In this document: piece by piece, positions 25,901-33,806 of the stretch
Layout of the letters: every line of letters starts with the position of its first letter
Numbering within the stretch: position 1 is the first letter of the stretch
Assembly: GCA_963697675.1 (NCBI GenBank)
Contig: CAVOOW010000010.1
Location: 269,139-333,138, forward strand
Length of the DNA: 64,000 nucleotides
DNA from: CAVOOW01 sp963697675
Lineage (GTDB): Bacteria; Actinomycetota; Actinomycetes; JACCUZ01
Direction of reading: 5' to 3'
Program-made: the position numbers and the translations under genes
The notes under the pieces: generated by a model
The model's input: only the letters and a program-made list of their open reading frames with translations
Database searches by the model: none
Told to the model about the DNA's origin: nothing

Positions 25901-26086
25901 GCCCGCGTCGCCGTTGCCGCGGGGGACATCACCCGGGCGCGGGAACTCTGTGCGGCCGCTGATCGGCGGATGGATGCCGCGTCCCACTTCATCACCGACC
26001 TCGACCGGATCGACGCGCATGCGGTCAGGCCGATCGTCGACTCCCGCGCTGGTTCAACACCAGGAAAGCCAGCAAGCCGCTCATGA
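22970..26086 (+). CDS. AfsR/SARP-type transcriptional regulator with NB-ARC ATPase
   Basis: The protein has 1038 residues. Residues 1-90 form an OmpR-like winged helix (SVLGPVELLRDGQPLAVPAGKTTEVLIRLAL). Residues 95-245 form the bacterial transcriptional activator domain (VDALEVLRVAQAARELLDAG to LSDELGLDPGPRLQQLEQQI). Residues 265-560 form an NB-ARC ATPase with Walker A GPGGVGKTALAIALG, NCEHLLDAAA and GLPLVIELAAART. The final 450 residues are TPR-like helices. Such proteins activate secondary-metabolite or stress genes in actinomycetes. No biosynthetic cluster is next to it. The last 62 bases overlap the convergent DMT gene. Confidence 0.93.
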   Translation: MLAISVLGPVELLRDGQPLAVPAGKTTEVLIRLALDSTVTVSADRLIEDLWGVEATATERNTVQAKISKLRRALGEAAVVSGGRLGYTLEVDPSAVDALEVLRVAQAARELLDAGETEAALESCTRALAMFRGDAVLSDAGNGDWLVPYRVRLEEVRIGLVEDQLAARMERGAGREVIGELEALVVVHPLRERIWELLVTALYRAGRQADALATYQRVRVLLSDELGLDPGPRLQQLEQQILVQDSSLGDRLGSQPLDARAGNLPSMSPDLVGREAELAALADLLASERLVEITGPGGVGKTALAIALGRRLSVLDGAVSGGVWLARLETAVTADDVIDTLIAALNVPGEAALFERLKGTDALVILDNCEHLLDAAASVAVRLLDAAPGLRMVCTSQVPLDVDGEVVFELAPLGLADTVELFGRRSTGQRLTEADEAVLDLCRSLDGLPLVIELAAARTKTLSVEEITRRLDDRFTVLSDPTSRRPERRRSLRSTIRWSYELLFPDDQRGLWALATFAGGAPLPAVEFVLASLDVPATAAIDVVGRLASRSLVMVDDNDTSPTHGSDRAAIHSVRYRLLDSIRAFALDAMADAGLSARAYAAHAAWFAEAARSSTAGVRSSRQAEFLSVARAERANIDAALTWSAVHDPLLGLSMVNGFGWSWVVLGDSRGAQRILAALDAVGDAGRTEDRAGALLLAAWIEASTGRLELARDHITAATELAEAIGDIDLQARCCYYLAYVVSHHGEFRQAMELTDRCRTLYEGLDRPWDQAANALFAARAAISAGDEERGADAADQVQRWLRTVEDPWLHVRRDAMLGELARVQHRFDDAVSHIGRAAEASGRLGFAQTEAYQVMSLGRAQCQAGDYDNGESTLELAVDKAESTGDVRLAALARVHLGRVLRAVGKATQARAALEAADSWHRDSGGGEQAALGECLLAAMDAADRVAGAEERLVAILDDASRRDDAPVEVFALDALARVAVAAGDITRARELCAAADRRMDAASHFITDLDRIDAHAVRPIVDSRAGSTPGKPASRS

Positions 26087-26936
26087 CGATGACGATGCCG
26101 ACGACCTGCCCCCGGCGCAGCACCTCGCCGAGCAAGAGGAACGACCACACGACCGCGAGGGCGGGCTGAATCACCTGGGAGATCCCGATGGTGCCGATCT
26201 GGATCGTCCGCTGTGCGAACACCATCAGCCCGTGGGCGGCGACCCCGGTGAGGAAGGTGAGGATCAGCATGTACGTCCAGCCGGTGCTGCTCATGCCGAA
26301 CACGCCACCATGGACGACCGCCAGCGGCAGCACGGCCACAGCCGCGATGGGGCTGACTGTCGCCATGAAGGTGGCGACGTCCATGTCCCGTCGGAAGTGT
26401 CGCGTGGCCACGACGTAGCCCGTCCAGAGAACCATGGCCAGCAGGCCGAACATGTTGCCCAGTATCGAAGCGTCCCCGTTAGGAGGCGCGCTGAACAACA
26501 CGAGGGTGACACCGCCGAACGCGACCAGCGCGAACAACAACGCCCGCGGGTCGTGCCACTCGCCGAAGAGCTTCGCACCGAGCGGCACGATCAGGAACGG
26601 GGAGAGTGAACCGATCAGCGCGGCGTTGGCCACGCTGTTGTGCGTCGCCCCGGAGAAGAACGCGGCGAGGTTCAGCCCGAAGAAGACGCCGGGTACGAGC
26701 GCCTGGCGCACGTCCCTCATGGTGACCCGTCGCCCCGTGCTCCAGAGGTAGGCGTTCCACACGACGCTGACGGTGGTCATCCGCCAGAACGCGACCAGGA
26801 CGCCGGGAGTCTCGGCGCGCTTCACCAGCGTCGAGCTGAGCGAGAACGCAATCACCAGTCCGAGGACGGCCAGCGCCCCCCATGTCTTCGCGCTGAAGGC
26901 GCGGGACCGCGTCGTGGCCGAAGCTGTGGTCGTCAT
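26025..26936 (-). CDS. EamA/DMT-family transporter
   Basis: The protein has about 303 residues and ten hydrophobic segments in two EamA repeats (LAVLGLVIAFSLSSTLVKR; MLILTFLTGVAAHGLMVFAQ; VIQPALAVVWSFLLLGEVL). These carriers export metabolites or amino acids. The start is taken at ATG 26936 (MTTTASATTRS); the frame remains open further upstream without a better start. The 3' end overlaps the SARP gene by 62 bp tail to tail. Confidence 0.88.
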   Translation of the reverse strand: MTTTASATTRSRAFSAKTWGALAVLGLVIAFSLSSTLVKRAETPGVLVAFWRMTTVSVVWNAYLWSTGRRVTMRDVRQALVPGVFFGLNLAAFFSGATHNSVANAALIGSLSPFLIVPLGAKLFGEWHDPRALLFALVAFGGVTLVLFSAPPNGDASILGNMFGLLAMVLWTGYVVATRHFRRDMDVATFMATVSPIAAVAVLPLAVVHGGVFGMSSTGWTYMLILTFLTGVAAHGLMVFAQRTIQIGTIGISQVIQPALAVVWSFLLLGEVLRRGQVVGIVIVMSGLLAFLVLNQRGSRRSA

Positions 26937-27142
26937 GGCGTGGGCAAGGTCGTTGGTCCGCGGGTTCGGTCGCTGTCCTGCCTTCGCGCATCGCGTGCTC
27001 GACCGCCTCACCCAGGTCGACACCTCCGCCGAAGTCGAGGAGGTAGGACAGCCGCGCCTTGGACTTGGCAGGCTATCGAATACCAGCGGTATCTGAGCAA
27101 AATCCGCTCACCACGATCCTGACCGTGCTGCCGATGGTTCGG

Positions 27143-27505
27143 TCATCCCCCGCGAGCCGTCCAGCGCCCGCCACCGGTGACCTGTGCACCTGACGCGACC
27201 CACGCAACGAGGTAGCTGCCGGGAAAGTCGACCAGATGGTCACGGGCCAACGCATCGACGAGTTCACGATCGCCGGCCAGGTGCGCCCGAACAATGGCGA
27301 TCAACTGCCGATCCTGACGGTGCGCGGCGGCAGCAGCGGCGCGGTCCAGCAGCGGGGGCACGTCCGGCAAGTAGGCAAACAGGGCCGCCATCACCAGCAG
27401 CATCGGGTCATCGGTCACGTCCGCCTGCGCCCCGATCCATGCCATGGCGTCGCTGTTGCCGCCGATGGCCTGCCGGATGAGCAGCTCGGCCTGTTCTTCT
27501 GTCAT
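27143..27505 (-). CDS. Small helical protein of unknown function
   Basis: This is a 120-residue protein, mostly helical: EEQAELLIRQAIGGNSDAMAWIGAQA, then DDPMLLVMAALFAYLPDVPPLLDRAAAAAAHRQDRQLIAIVRAHLAGD and ending with DFPGSYLVAWVASG. Its Leu/Ala periodicity looks like a small repeat-type alpha-helical protein. No family was recognised. The ATG at 27505 lies 20 bases from a large perfect palindrome. Confidence 0.6.
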   Translation of the reverse strand: MTEEQAELLIRQAIGGNSDAMAWIGAQADVTDDPMLLVMAALFAYLPDVPPLLDRAAAAAAHRQDRQLIAIVRAHLAGDRELVDALARDHLVDFPGSYLVAWVASGAQVTGGGRWTARGG

Positions 27506-27525
27506 GGCAACAGGTTGAGCCGGAT

Positions 27526-27577
27526 CGCTGACGCTGGGCTGACGCCTTCGCGTCGAGGTGTCAGCCCAGCGTCAGCG
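27526..27577. promoter_or_regulatory. Perfect 18-bp inverted repeat between divergent genes
   Basis: CGCTGACGCTGGGCTGAC (27526-27543) and GTCAGCCCAGCGTCAGCG (27560-27577) are perfect inverted repeats with a 16-base spacer. It lies between the divergent small helical protein and the MMPL transporter. That position suits an operator or a repeat-family palindrome; no regulator gene is adjacent. Confidence 0.6.
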
Positions 27578-27708
27578 ACCTCATCAACCATCGGCGGCAG
27601 GCGAGCACCCGGCTCGCACCGCTGAAGGGCAGACGCCATGACCACCACCCGCCACAGCGCCGACCGGCCGAGCGTCATCCAGCCGAGCGCCAGCTCCAGC
27701 CGAGCGTC

Positions 27709-29898
27709 ATGACCCGATTCGGGCGATTCGTCGTCCGTCGGCGGCGCGCCGTCATCGTTGCCTGGGTCGCGGCGCTGATCGGTACGGCAGTCGTCGGCAG
27801 CTCGGCGTTTTCCGTCCTGTCCACCGACTTCGGCGCGGGGAACTCCACCGAGTCGGGGCGGGTCGCCCACCAGCTCGACGACCTGGCTGAGACCGGCGGG
27901 CAGCTCGCGATCGTCGCGGACCGCATCGACGTCGACGACCCCCAGGTTGCGGCCGCCTTCACTGCCCAACTGGCGCGGATCGGTGAGGTCGAGGGTGTCC
28001 TCGACGTCGCCGACCCGTGGACCAGCGGACCCGCCACCGAGCAGCTGCGGGCCGCCGACGGTCGCGCGGCGCTGGTCGTGGTCACACTCGCCGGCAACCT
28101 CACCGAGGACGCCGAACTCGCGGTAGCGCATCAGGTCGAGGATCTTGCGCACTCCCTTGACGCCCCCGAGGTCCTCGTCGGCGGCGCCGTGCTGGTCGGG
28201 GAGACCTTCCAGACCGCGTCCGAGAGCGATCTGCTCCGCGGCGAAGCCATTGCTCTGCCCATCGCCGTCGTCATCATGGTGCTGCTGCTCGGCGGTCTCG
28301 TCGCGGGCGGAATGCCGCTGCTCGTCGCGCTCGGCGGTGTCATCCCGACCCTGGCTGTCCTGGTCGCGGCGACCCGGCTCGGCGATGTGTCGATCTTCTC
28401 CGTCAACGTCGTCAACATGCTCGGCATCGGGCTGGGCATCGACTACGGCTTGCTGATGGTCAACAGGTTCCGCGAGGAACGCGGTCACGGCCGCGACCAC
28501 CACGACGCCGCAGTCGCCACCGTCGCTTCCGCCGGCACCACGGTCGTGTTCTCGGCGCTCACCGTCGCGGTCGCCATGTCCGGGCTGTTCGTGTTCGGGG
28601 TGCCGCTGCTCACGTCGTTCGGCATCGCGGGGCTCGCAGTCGTCCTGCTGTGCATGGCTTCCGCCGTGACCCTGCTCCCGGCGACCCTGGCTGCGGTGGG
28701 CCGGCGCATCAAGCCGCTGCCGGCGACGCCCGACGTCGAAGGACGCTTCTACCGTTTGGCTCGCCGGGTGCAAAGCCGGCCGGTCGTGGTCGGCGGCGCA
28801 GTCGCCATCGTCCTGGTACTGCTCGGCATCCCGTTCCTGTCCGCCCGCTTCGAGACCGGTGACGCCCGCAGCCTGCCCCGCTCGTCGGAGGCACGCGCGA
28901 CCGCGCTCACCCTGGCCGATCGCTTCCCCGCCCACGGCACCGACCCGGTCACCGTCATCGCCTCCATCGACCCGACCGACCCGGCCGCCACCGCGTGGCT
29001 GACCGACCTCGCCGCCGCGCCCGGCGTCGCCGGCGCCGTCATCCGGCCCGGCACCCCCACCGGCATGACCGTCGTCGACCTCGTCCCGACCGGCACCTCC
29101 CAAGGCCCAGCCGCGACCGCACTGGTCGACCGGATCCGCAGCGACCGCCCGGCGTTCGACATCCAGGTCGGCGGTCCCGCAGCCGAGCTGGCCGATGTCA
29201 AGTCCAAGCTCGGATCCCGGCTGCCGATCGCCGCCGCCGTGGTGGCGCTGGCCACCCTGCTGCTGCTCTTCCTGATGACCGGGTCGGTCGTCATCCCGGT
29301 CAAGGCCCTGGTCATGAGCGTCCTGAGCCTCGGCGCCAGCTTCGGTGCCCTGAAGCTCGTCTTCCAGGACGGGCACCTGTCGGGGTTGCTCGGCTTCGAC
29401 TCGGTCGGCGCGCTCGACCTGTGGATGCCGGTCCTCGTCCTGATCTTCGCCTTCGGCCTGTCGATGGACTACTGCGTCTTCCTCCTCTCGCGCATCAAGG
29501 AGGTGCACGACCAGACCGGCGACAACGACACCGCGGTCGCGGTCGGGCTGCAACGCTCCGGGCGCATCATCACCTCCGCTGCAGCACTCATCGTCGTCGT
29601 GTTCACCGGGTTCGCCCTCGGCGAGGTGCTGGCCGTCAAGCAGCTCGGCGTCGGACTGGCCATCGCCGTGGTCATCGACGCGACCCTCGTACGCATGCTG
29701 CTGGTGCCGGCCGTGATGACCGTGCTCGGCGACTGGAACTGGTGGGCCCCCGCACCGCTGCGCCGCTTCCACACCCGATACGGCCTGCATGAAGCACCCT
29801 CGGCGCCCGCCACCCCGGCCGCCACGGACCCGGTCCCGATCGACATCCGCATCCCCACCCAGGACGCCGCAGCCCTCGCGACGGACACGCCGCGATGA
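27709..29898 (+). CDS. MMPL family transporter (RND superfamily)
   Basis: The protein has 729 residues in two similar halves. Each has a first membrane helix, a periplasmic-type domain, and then about five helices, for example GIGLGIDYGLLMVNRFREE and FAFGLSMDYCVFLLSRIKE. The paired (I/S)DYxxxxxxR motifs are diagnostic for MMPL proteins. These pumps export lipids or drugs using the proton gradient. The gene overlaps the start region of a DUF4386 protein. Its ATG follows direct repeats of CCGAGCGTCAT (ending at the start codon), which may be a slippage duplication. Confidence 0.93.
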   Translation: MTRFGRFVVRRRRAVIVAWVAALIGTAVVGSSAFSVLSTDFGAGNSTESGRVAHQLDDLAETGGQLAIVADRIDVDDPQVAAAFTAQLARIGEVEGVLDVADPWTSGPATEQLRAADGRAALVVVTLAGNLTEDAELAVAHQVEDLAHSLDAPEVLVGGAVLVGETFQTASESDLLRGEAIALPIAVVIMVLLLGGLVAGGMPLLVALGGVIPTLAVLVAATRLGDVSIFSVNVVNMLGIGLGIDYGLLMVNRFREERGHGRDHHDAAVATVASAGTTVVFSALTVAVAMSGLFVFGVPLLTSFGIAGLAVVLLCMASAVTLLPATLAAVGRRIKPLPATPDVEGRFYRLARRVQSRPVVVGGAVAIVLVLLGIPFLSARFETGDARSLPRSSEARATALTLADRFPAHGTDPVTVIASIDPTDPAATAWLTDLAAAPGVAGAVIRPGTPTGMTVVDLVPTGTSQGPAATALVDRIRSDRPAFDIQVGGPAAELADVKSKLGSRLPIAAAVVALATLLLLFLMTGSVVIPVKALVMSVLSLGASFGALKLVFQDGHLSGLLGFDSVGALDLWMPVLVLIFAFGLSMDYCVFLLSRIKEVHDQTGDNDTAVAVGLQRSGRIITSAAALIVVVFTGFALGEVLAVKQLGVGLAIAVVIDATLVRMLLVPAVMTVLGDWNWWAPAPLRRFHTRYGLHEAPSAPATPAATDPVPIDIRIPTQDAAALATDTPR

Positions 29899-29942
29899 CC
29901 CCCACCCAGCACCGCCCCGCCCGCCACGACAAGGAGACCCTC

Positions 29943-30728
29943 ATGACCAGCCACGCCACCCTCGCAACCCACGCCGCGACTGCCCCGCCCGCCGCATCCA
30001 CCCAGGACCGGCTGCGCCGGGTCACCGGGGCCCTGTTCGCCCTCGGCGCGATCACCTTCGGGGTCGCCGCGACGGTGCTGTCCTCCACGTTCAACTGGCC
30101 GGACATCCTGCGTGAGCCGGCCAGCGTCGTCCTCCCCGAGTACGCCGACGGCGGCACCAGCCTGACCTGGACCTGGTTCGCCGTCGCGTGGACCTACGGC
30201 ATCCTGCTCGTCCCCATCCTGCTGTTGCCCACGGTCCTCGGCCGCCGTGACGATCCGGTGATCCGGGCCGCCACGTTCGCGGGCGCCGTCTCCGTCGTCC
30301 TCTCCATGGCCGGCTTCCTGCGTTGGGTGTTCGTCGTGCCGCCACTCGCACACGACTACGTCACCGGTGACGACACCACCAAGGCCGCCGTCGCCGCCGC
30401 CTGGACCGCGCAGCACCAGTACGGCGGGGCGCTGCTCGGTGAGCACCTCGGCGAGCTGCTCGTCATCGCCTGGTCCGTCACGTTGTCCGTCGTCATTCTG
30501 CGCTCGCGCTGCCTGCCGGCCTGGCTGGGCTGGACCGGGCTCGTGGTCAGCGTCCTGTACTTCATCAACCAGGGCGACATCATGAGCACCGCCATCCCGA
30601 ACTTCCCGGTCTGGGACCTCGCCGGCGCCCTCGGCAGCACCGGCTGGGGCCTGTGGGTCGCCAGCCTCGGAGTCACGCTCCTGCTGCGACGACCGACCAC
30701 CGAAGCCCGCGTCGCCACGCCCTTGTGA
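29943..30728 (+). CDS. DUF4386-like membrane protein
   Basis: The product has 261 residues and about seven hydrophobic segments (ALFALGAITFGVAATVL, WFAVAWTYGILLVPILLLPTVLG, VSVVLSMAGFLRWVFVVPPL and others). The start is ATG 29943 because AAGGAGA lies 7 bases before it. An ATG at 29895 overlapping the MMPL stop would add 16 residues. The pattern resembles DUF4386 proteins with the conserved HxY and LxW patches (AAWTAQHQYGGALLGEHLGE). Co-transcribed with the MMPL gene, it may assist the transporter; function unknown. Confidence 0.7.
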   Translation: MTSHATLATHAATAPPAASTQDRLRRVTGALFALGAITFGVAATVLSSTFNWPDILREPASVVLPEYADGGTSLTWTWFAVAWTYGILLVPILLLPTVLGRRDDPVIRAATFAGAVSVVLSMAGFLRWVFVVPPLAHDYVTGDDTTKAAVAAAWTAQHQYGGALLGEHLGELLVIAWSVTLSVVILRSRCLPAWLGWTGLVVSVLYFINQGDIMSTAIPNFPVWDLAGALGSTGWGLWVASLGVTLLLRRPTTEARVATPL

Positions 30729-30765
30729 CCGCACTCACTGCAAGGTCAGCACACCGAGATTGCGG

Positions 30766-30793
30766 AGGACCCCAGCGGAAACGCTGGGGTCCT
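30766..30793 (+). terminator. Rho-independent-type terminator
   Basis: AGGACCCCAGCG pairs perfectly with CGCTGGGGTCCT around a GAAA tetraloop. It lies 38 bp after the DUF4386 stop. A U-run is short, as is usual in high-G+C genomes. Confidence 0.85.
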
Positions 30794-30821
30794 TCGCCGT
30801 CGCGAAGGGCGCACCAATAGT

Positions 30822-30851
30822 CGTTAGCAAGAGTAATGAGTTATGCTAACG
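30822..30851. promoter_or_regulatory. MarR operator overlapping the start region
   Basis: CGTTAGCA (30822-30829) and TGCTAACG (30844-30851) form an 8-bp perfect inverted repeat with a 14-base centre. It ends 3 bases before the chosen ATG of the marR gene and covers an alternative ATG at 30836. Placement and symmetry fit an autoregulatory MarR site controlling the marR-MFS operon. Confidence 0.65.
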
Positions 30852-30853
30852 AT

Positions 30854-31288
30854 ATGCCGACCTTGACCAAGACCGCCGAACTGGCCAGCGAGCTGCGCAT
30901 GTCGGTCATGCGGCTGACCCGCCGGCTGCGCTTCGAGCGACCCGACATCGGCCTGAGCCTGACTCAGATCTCGGCCCTCGGCACCATCGACCGGCACGGT
31001 CCGATGACCCCGCGCGAGGTCGCTGACCACGAGCGAGTCCGGCCTCCTTCCATGACCCGCGTACTCGCCGTGCTCGAAGAGCGAGGTCTCATCGTCCGCA
31101 TCGCCCACCCCACCGACGGACGCCAGCAACTCGTCTCGCTCGCCCGCCCGGGCCACGACCTGCTCCGGGAAGACCGCCGCCGCCGCGAGGCCTGGCTGGC
31201 GCTCCGGCTCGCCGAGCTGACCCCTGAGGACCGCGCGGTGCTGCACGCCGCCCTGCCCATCCTCGATCGGATCACCCAGACCACATGA
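30854..31288 (+). CDS. MarR family transcriptional regulator
   Basis: The protein has 144 residues. The winged-helix core reads LSLTQISALGTIDRHGPMTPREVADHERVRPPSMTRVLAVLEERGLIVR, followed by the wing HPTDGRQQLVSLA, as in MarR proteins. The start is placed at ATG 30854; ATG 30836 is possible but would lie inside the proposed operator. The stop overlaps the start of an MFS exporter (ATGA), so it probably represses its own export operon and responds to the pump's substrate. Confidence 0.92.
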   Translation: MPTLTKTAELASELRMSVMRLTRRLRFERPDIGLSLTQISALGTIDRHGPMTPREVADHERVRPPSMTRVLAVLEERGLIVRIAHPTDGRQQLVSLARPGHDLLREDRRRREAWLALRLAELTPEDRAVLHAALPILDRITQTT

Positions 31289-32565
31289 GCCCGACGTTCA
31301 CCTCACTGCACGTACGCAACTACCGGCTCTACGCCACCGGTGGCCTGGTCTCGAACACCGGCACCTGGATGCAGCGCGTCGCGCAGGACTGGCTCGTGCT
31401 GCAGCTGTCCGGGCACAGCGGCGTCGCGCTCGGCATCACCACCGGTCTGCAGTTCCTGCCGATGTTGCTGCTCGCGCCGTTCGCGGGGACCCTCGCCGAC
31501 CGCTTCTCCAAGCGCAAGGTGCTGATGGTGACCCAGGCCTCGATGGCAGTGGTCGGTGCAGTGCTCGGCCTGCTCGACATCACTGGTGTCGTCGAGGTCT
31601 GGCACGTGTTTCTTCTCGCGCTCCTGCTCGGCGTCGCCGCTGCCGTCGATGCACCCGCGCGACAGTCCTTCGTGATCGAGATGGTGGGCCGCGACGACGT
31701 GCAGAACGCCGTTGCCCTCAACAGCGCGTCGTTCAACCTCGGTCGGGTCATCGGACCGGCCGTGGCGGGCTTTCTCATCGTGTTCGTCGGTACGGGACCC
31801 GTCTTCCTGATCAACGCTGCTTCGTTCGGCGCGGTCATCTTCGCGCTGAAGAAGATGCGGGTGGCGGACCTCGTGCCGGTGCCACGGGCCCAGCGCGGCA
31901 AGGGGCAGGTCTTCGAAGGCATCCGCTATGTGCGCCGCCGGCCGGACCTGCTGATGGTGATGATCGTGGTCTTCTTCGTCGGCACGTTCGGCCTGAACTT
32001 CCAGTTGACCTCTGCGCTGATGGCCACCCAGGTCTTCCACAAGGGCGCGGGTGCGTACGGCATCCTCGGCTCGATCATGGCGATCGGCTCGGTGTCGGGA
32101 GCGCTGCTGTCCGCACGGCGCGGCCGACCACGCCTGCGGCTGATCATCGCGGCCGCCGTCGCGTTCGGACTCGTGGAGGTCGCGGCGGGGCTGATGCCGA
32201 CCTACCTGGCTTTCGTGGCCCTGCTGATCCCACTGGGGCTGTGCCAGATGACTCTGCTCAACTCCGCCAACGCGATGGTGCAGCTCGGCGTCGACCCCGT
32301 GATGCGTGGCCGGGTCATGGCGCTCTACATGGCCGTGTTGATGGGCGGCACACCCTTCGGCGCCCCCCTGATCGGAGCGCTCGCGGAGGCGTTCGGTGCC
32401 CGTTGGGCCCTGATCGCCGGCGGCCTCATCTCCGCTTCGGCGGCGCTGATCGCCGCTGCGGTGCTCGCGCGACGGGCCGACGTCCAGATGCGCGGCGAGC
32501 TGTTCGGTGTGCCGCGACGCTCGGTGCGCGAGCAGGAGCTCGCCGACCTCGCCGTCCAGCGCTAG
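31285..32565 (+). CDS. MFS exporter (DHA3/EntS-like)
   Basis: The protein has 426 residues. The start LHVRNYRLYATGGLVSNTGTWMQRVAQDWLVL is characteristic of DHA3-type exporters, and the motif GTLADRFSKRKVLM is the loop 2-3 signature. About 11-12 helices are visible. The gene is coupled to marR by a 4-bp overlap, which argues for drug or metabolite efflux controlled by that repressor. Confidence 0.92.
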   Translation: MSPTFTSLHVRNYRLYATGGLVSNTGTWMQRVAQDWLVLQLSGHSGVALGITTGLQFLPMLLLAPFAGTLADRFSKRKVLMVTQASMAVVGAVLGLLDITGVVEVWHVFLLALLLGVAAAVDAPARQSFVIEMVGRDDVQNAVALNSASFNLGRVIGPAVAGFLIVFVGTGPVFLINAASFGAVIFALKKMRVADLVPVPRAQRGKGQVFEGIRYVRRRPDLLMVMIVVFFVGTFGLNFQLTSALMATQVFHKGAGAYGILGSIMAIGSVSGALLSARRGRPRLRLIIAAAVAFGLVEVAAGLMPTYLAFVALLIPLGLCQMTLLNSANAMVQLGVDPVMRGRVMALYMAVLMGGTPFGAPLIGALAEAFGARWALIAGGLISASAALIAAAVLARRADVQMRGELFGVPRRSVREQELADLAVQR

Positions 32566-32574
32566 CCGACGAGA

Positions 32575-32622
32575 GTGGCGGCTCAGCAAGGGGTTGAACC
32601 CTCTCCAGAGCCGCCAGTTCAT
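32575..32622. repeat. Palindrome family G, copy 1
   Basis: GTGGCGGCTC...GAGCCGCCAGT forms the outer stem, and GGGGTTGAACCC an inner hairpin. It lies between the MFS exporter and the methyltransferase. The second copy, at 33314, differs in paired positions so that base pairing is kept. Confidence 0.75.
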
Positions 32623-32657
32623 CGGCGTGTCGGTCGCGCGCACTACGGTTCGTGGGC

Positions 32658-33308
32658 ATGACCGAGCCGTCCTACCTGCATGCGACTCGGCGCGCCTATG
32701 ACACGGTCGCCGTCGACTATGCCGAGCTGCTGAGAACGGAACTCGCGGCGAAGCCGCTGGACCGTGCCCTGCTTGCTGCGTTCGCCGAACTCGTGAAAGC
32801 CGCCGGTGTCGGGCCGGTTGCCGATCTCGGTTGCGGACCTGGTCGTGTGACAGCGCATCTGCAGTCACTGGGGCTGAAGGCGGTCGGCGTCGACCTGTCG
32901 CCGGCAATGGTTGCGGTGGCTCGCCAGGCGCATCCAGGTCTGCAGTTCCACGTCGGGTCGATGGCGGCCCTGGACCTGAAGGACGGTGCTCTCGGCGGCA
33001 TCGTCGCGTGGTACTCCATCATCCACACGCCTCCCGAGAGCCTGCCCGTGGTGTTCGCCGAGTTCCACCGGGTGCTCGGCCCGGGCGGACAGCTGCTGCT
33101 CGCCTTCCAGGTGGGCAACGAGCGGGTGCACCTGGAGCGGGCCTACGGCCACGCCGTGTCGCTCGACACCTTTCGACTGCCTCCGGACCGGATCGGCGAG
33201 CTGCTGAGCCAGTCGGGACTTGTCGTGCACGCTCGACTGCTCCGCGAACCGGACGAGCCCGAGAAGATCCAGCAGGCCTACCTCATGGCCCGCAAGCCAG
33301 TGGGCTGA
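32658..33308 (+). CDS. Class I SAM-dependent methyltransferase
   Basis: The protein has 216 residues. It shows motif I VADLGCGPGRVTAHL, then AVGVDLSPAMVAVARQ (motif II), a DLKDGALGGIVAWYSIIHTPP segment (motif IV) and LGPGGQLLLAFQVG (motif V). It is a small free-standing methyltransferase; the substrate cannot be deduced. ATG 32658 was preferred over GTG 32652. Both flanks carry the same palindromic sequence, so it may be a mobile cassette. Confidence 0.92.
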   Translation: MTEPSYLHATRRAYDTVAVDYAELLRTELAAKPLDRALLAAFAELVKAAGVGPVADLGCGPGRVTAHLQSLGLKAVGVDLSPAMVAVARQAHPGLQFHVGSMAALDLKDGALGGIVAWYSIIHTPPESLPVVFAEFHRVLGPGGQLLLAFQVGNERVHLERAYGHAVSLDTFRLPPDRIGELLSQSGLVVHARLLREPDEPEKIQQAYLMARKPVG

Positions 33309-33313
33309 CGGAA

Positions 33314-33361
33314 GTGGCGGCCCGGCACCGGGTTGACCCCTCTCCAGGGCCGCCAGTTGAT
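33314..33361. repeat. Palindrome family G, copy 2
   Basis: GTGGCGGCCC...GGGCCGCCAGT pairs as the outer stem, with inner GGGTTGACCCC. Against copy 1 the stem ends read GGCGGCCC/GGGCCGCC in place of GGCGGCTC/GAGCCGCC. This double change keeps the pairing, a sign of selection for structure. Confidence 0.75.
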
Positions 33362-33417
33362 GACGCGCGTGGGCACGTTGCCGGCAAAGGGCTCGTTCGG
33401 TGTGGGGAGGTGCAGCT

Positions 33418-33720
33418 GTGGCGGAAGACCTGACGGTCCCCGTAGACGCGACCGGAGAGCTCTCGCACACCGGTGGGGTGCTCGGGCTGTTCCGTAAGTG
33501 GGGTGCGGGCAGCGGCAGCGCCGCGATCTCCTTCTCGTTGGTCGAGGAGCTGTTCGGGCCGACCAAGCACCAGGCCCGGATCGAGGTCGAGGCGCAGCGA
33601 CGCCTCGCCCGGCCGGTGCCGGCGCCGACCGACCCGCCGGAGCTGTCCGAGCCCGGACCGGACGGATCGGCTCAACCTCGGAACCGCTTCACGGGGACCG
33701 TGGTGGTCCGCCGCCCCTGA
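33418..33720 (+). CDS. Small protein, DUF6191-like
   Basis: The product has 100 residues and no membrane helix. The central stretch ISFSLVEELFGPTKHQARIEVEAQRRLA resembles the family described as DUF6191, and the C-terminal RNRFTGTVVVRRP looks like a beta strand. GGGAGG sits 7 bases before the GTG start, which decides it. Function is unknown. Confidence 0.6.
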   Translation: MAEDLTVPVDATGELSHTGGVLGLFRKWGAGSGSAAISFSLVEELFGPTKHQARIEVEAQRRLARPVPAPTDPPELSEPGPDGSAQPRNRFTGTVVVRRP

Positions 33721-33731
33721 GCAAGCGCGGC

Positions 33732-33798
33732 CCTCGCCCTGGTCAGCCGGCGCCTCGCCCTGGGTCAGCCGGTGCCCTCGCCTTGGGTCAGCCGCGCG
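33732..33798. repeat. Three-copy 22/23-bp tandem repeat
   Basis: CCTCGCCCTGGTCAGCCGGC, CCTCGCCCTGGGTCAGCCGG and CCTCGCCTTGGGTCAGCCGC follow one another, each with one or a few extra bases. It fills the short gap between two convergent stops. No function is evident. Confidence 0.65.
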
Positions 33799-33806
33799 AC
33801 TTCGCC

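Noticed and set aside
22970..26086. SARP regulator taken as marker of a natural-product cluster
   Set aside because: No polyketide, peptide or terpene synthase is nearby; the gene neighbours are a hydrolase and a DMT exporter.
27502..29790. Long open frame of about 760 codons opposite the first MMPL gene
   Set aside because: It is antisense to a clear transporter, rich in Gly/Asp/Arg/His/Gln and without any family motif. High G+C with a third-position bias commonly leaves such antisense frames open.
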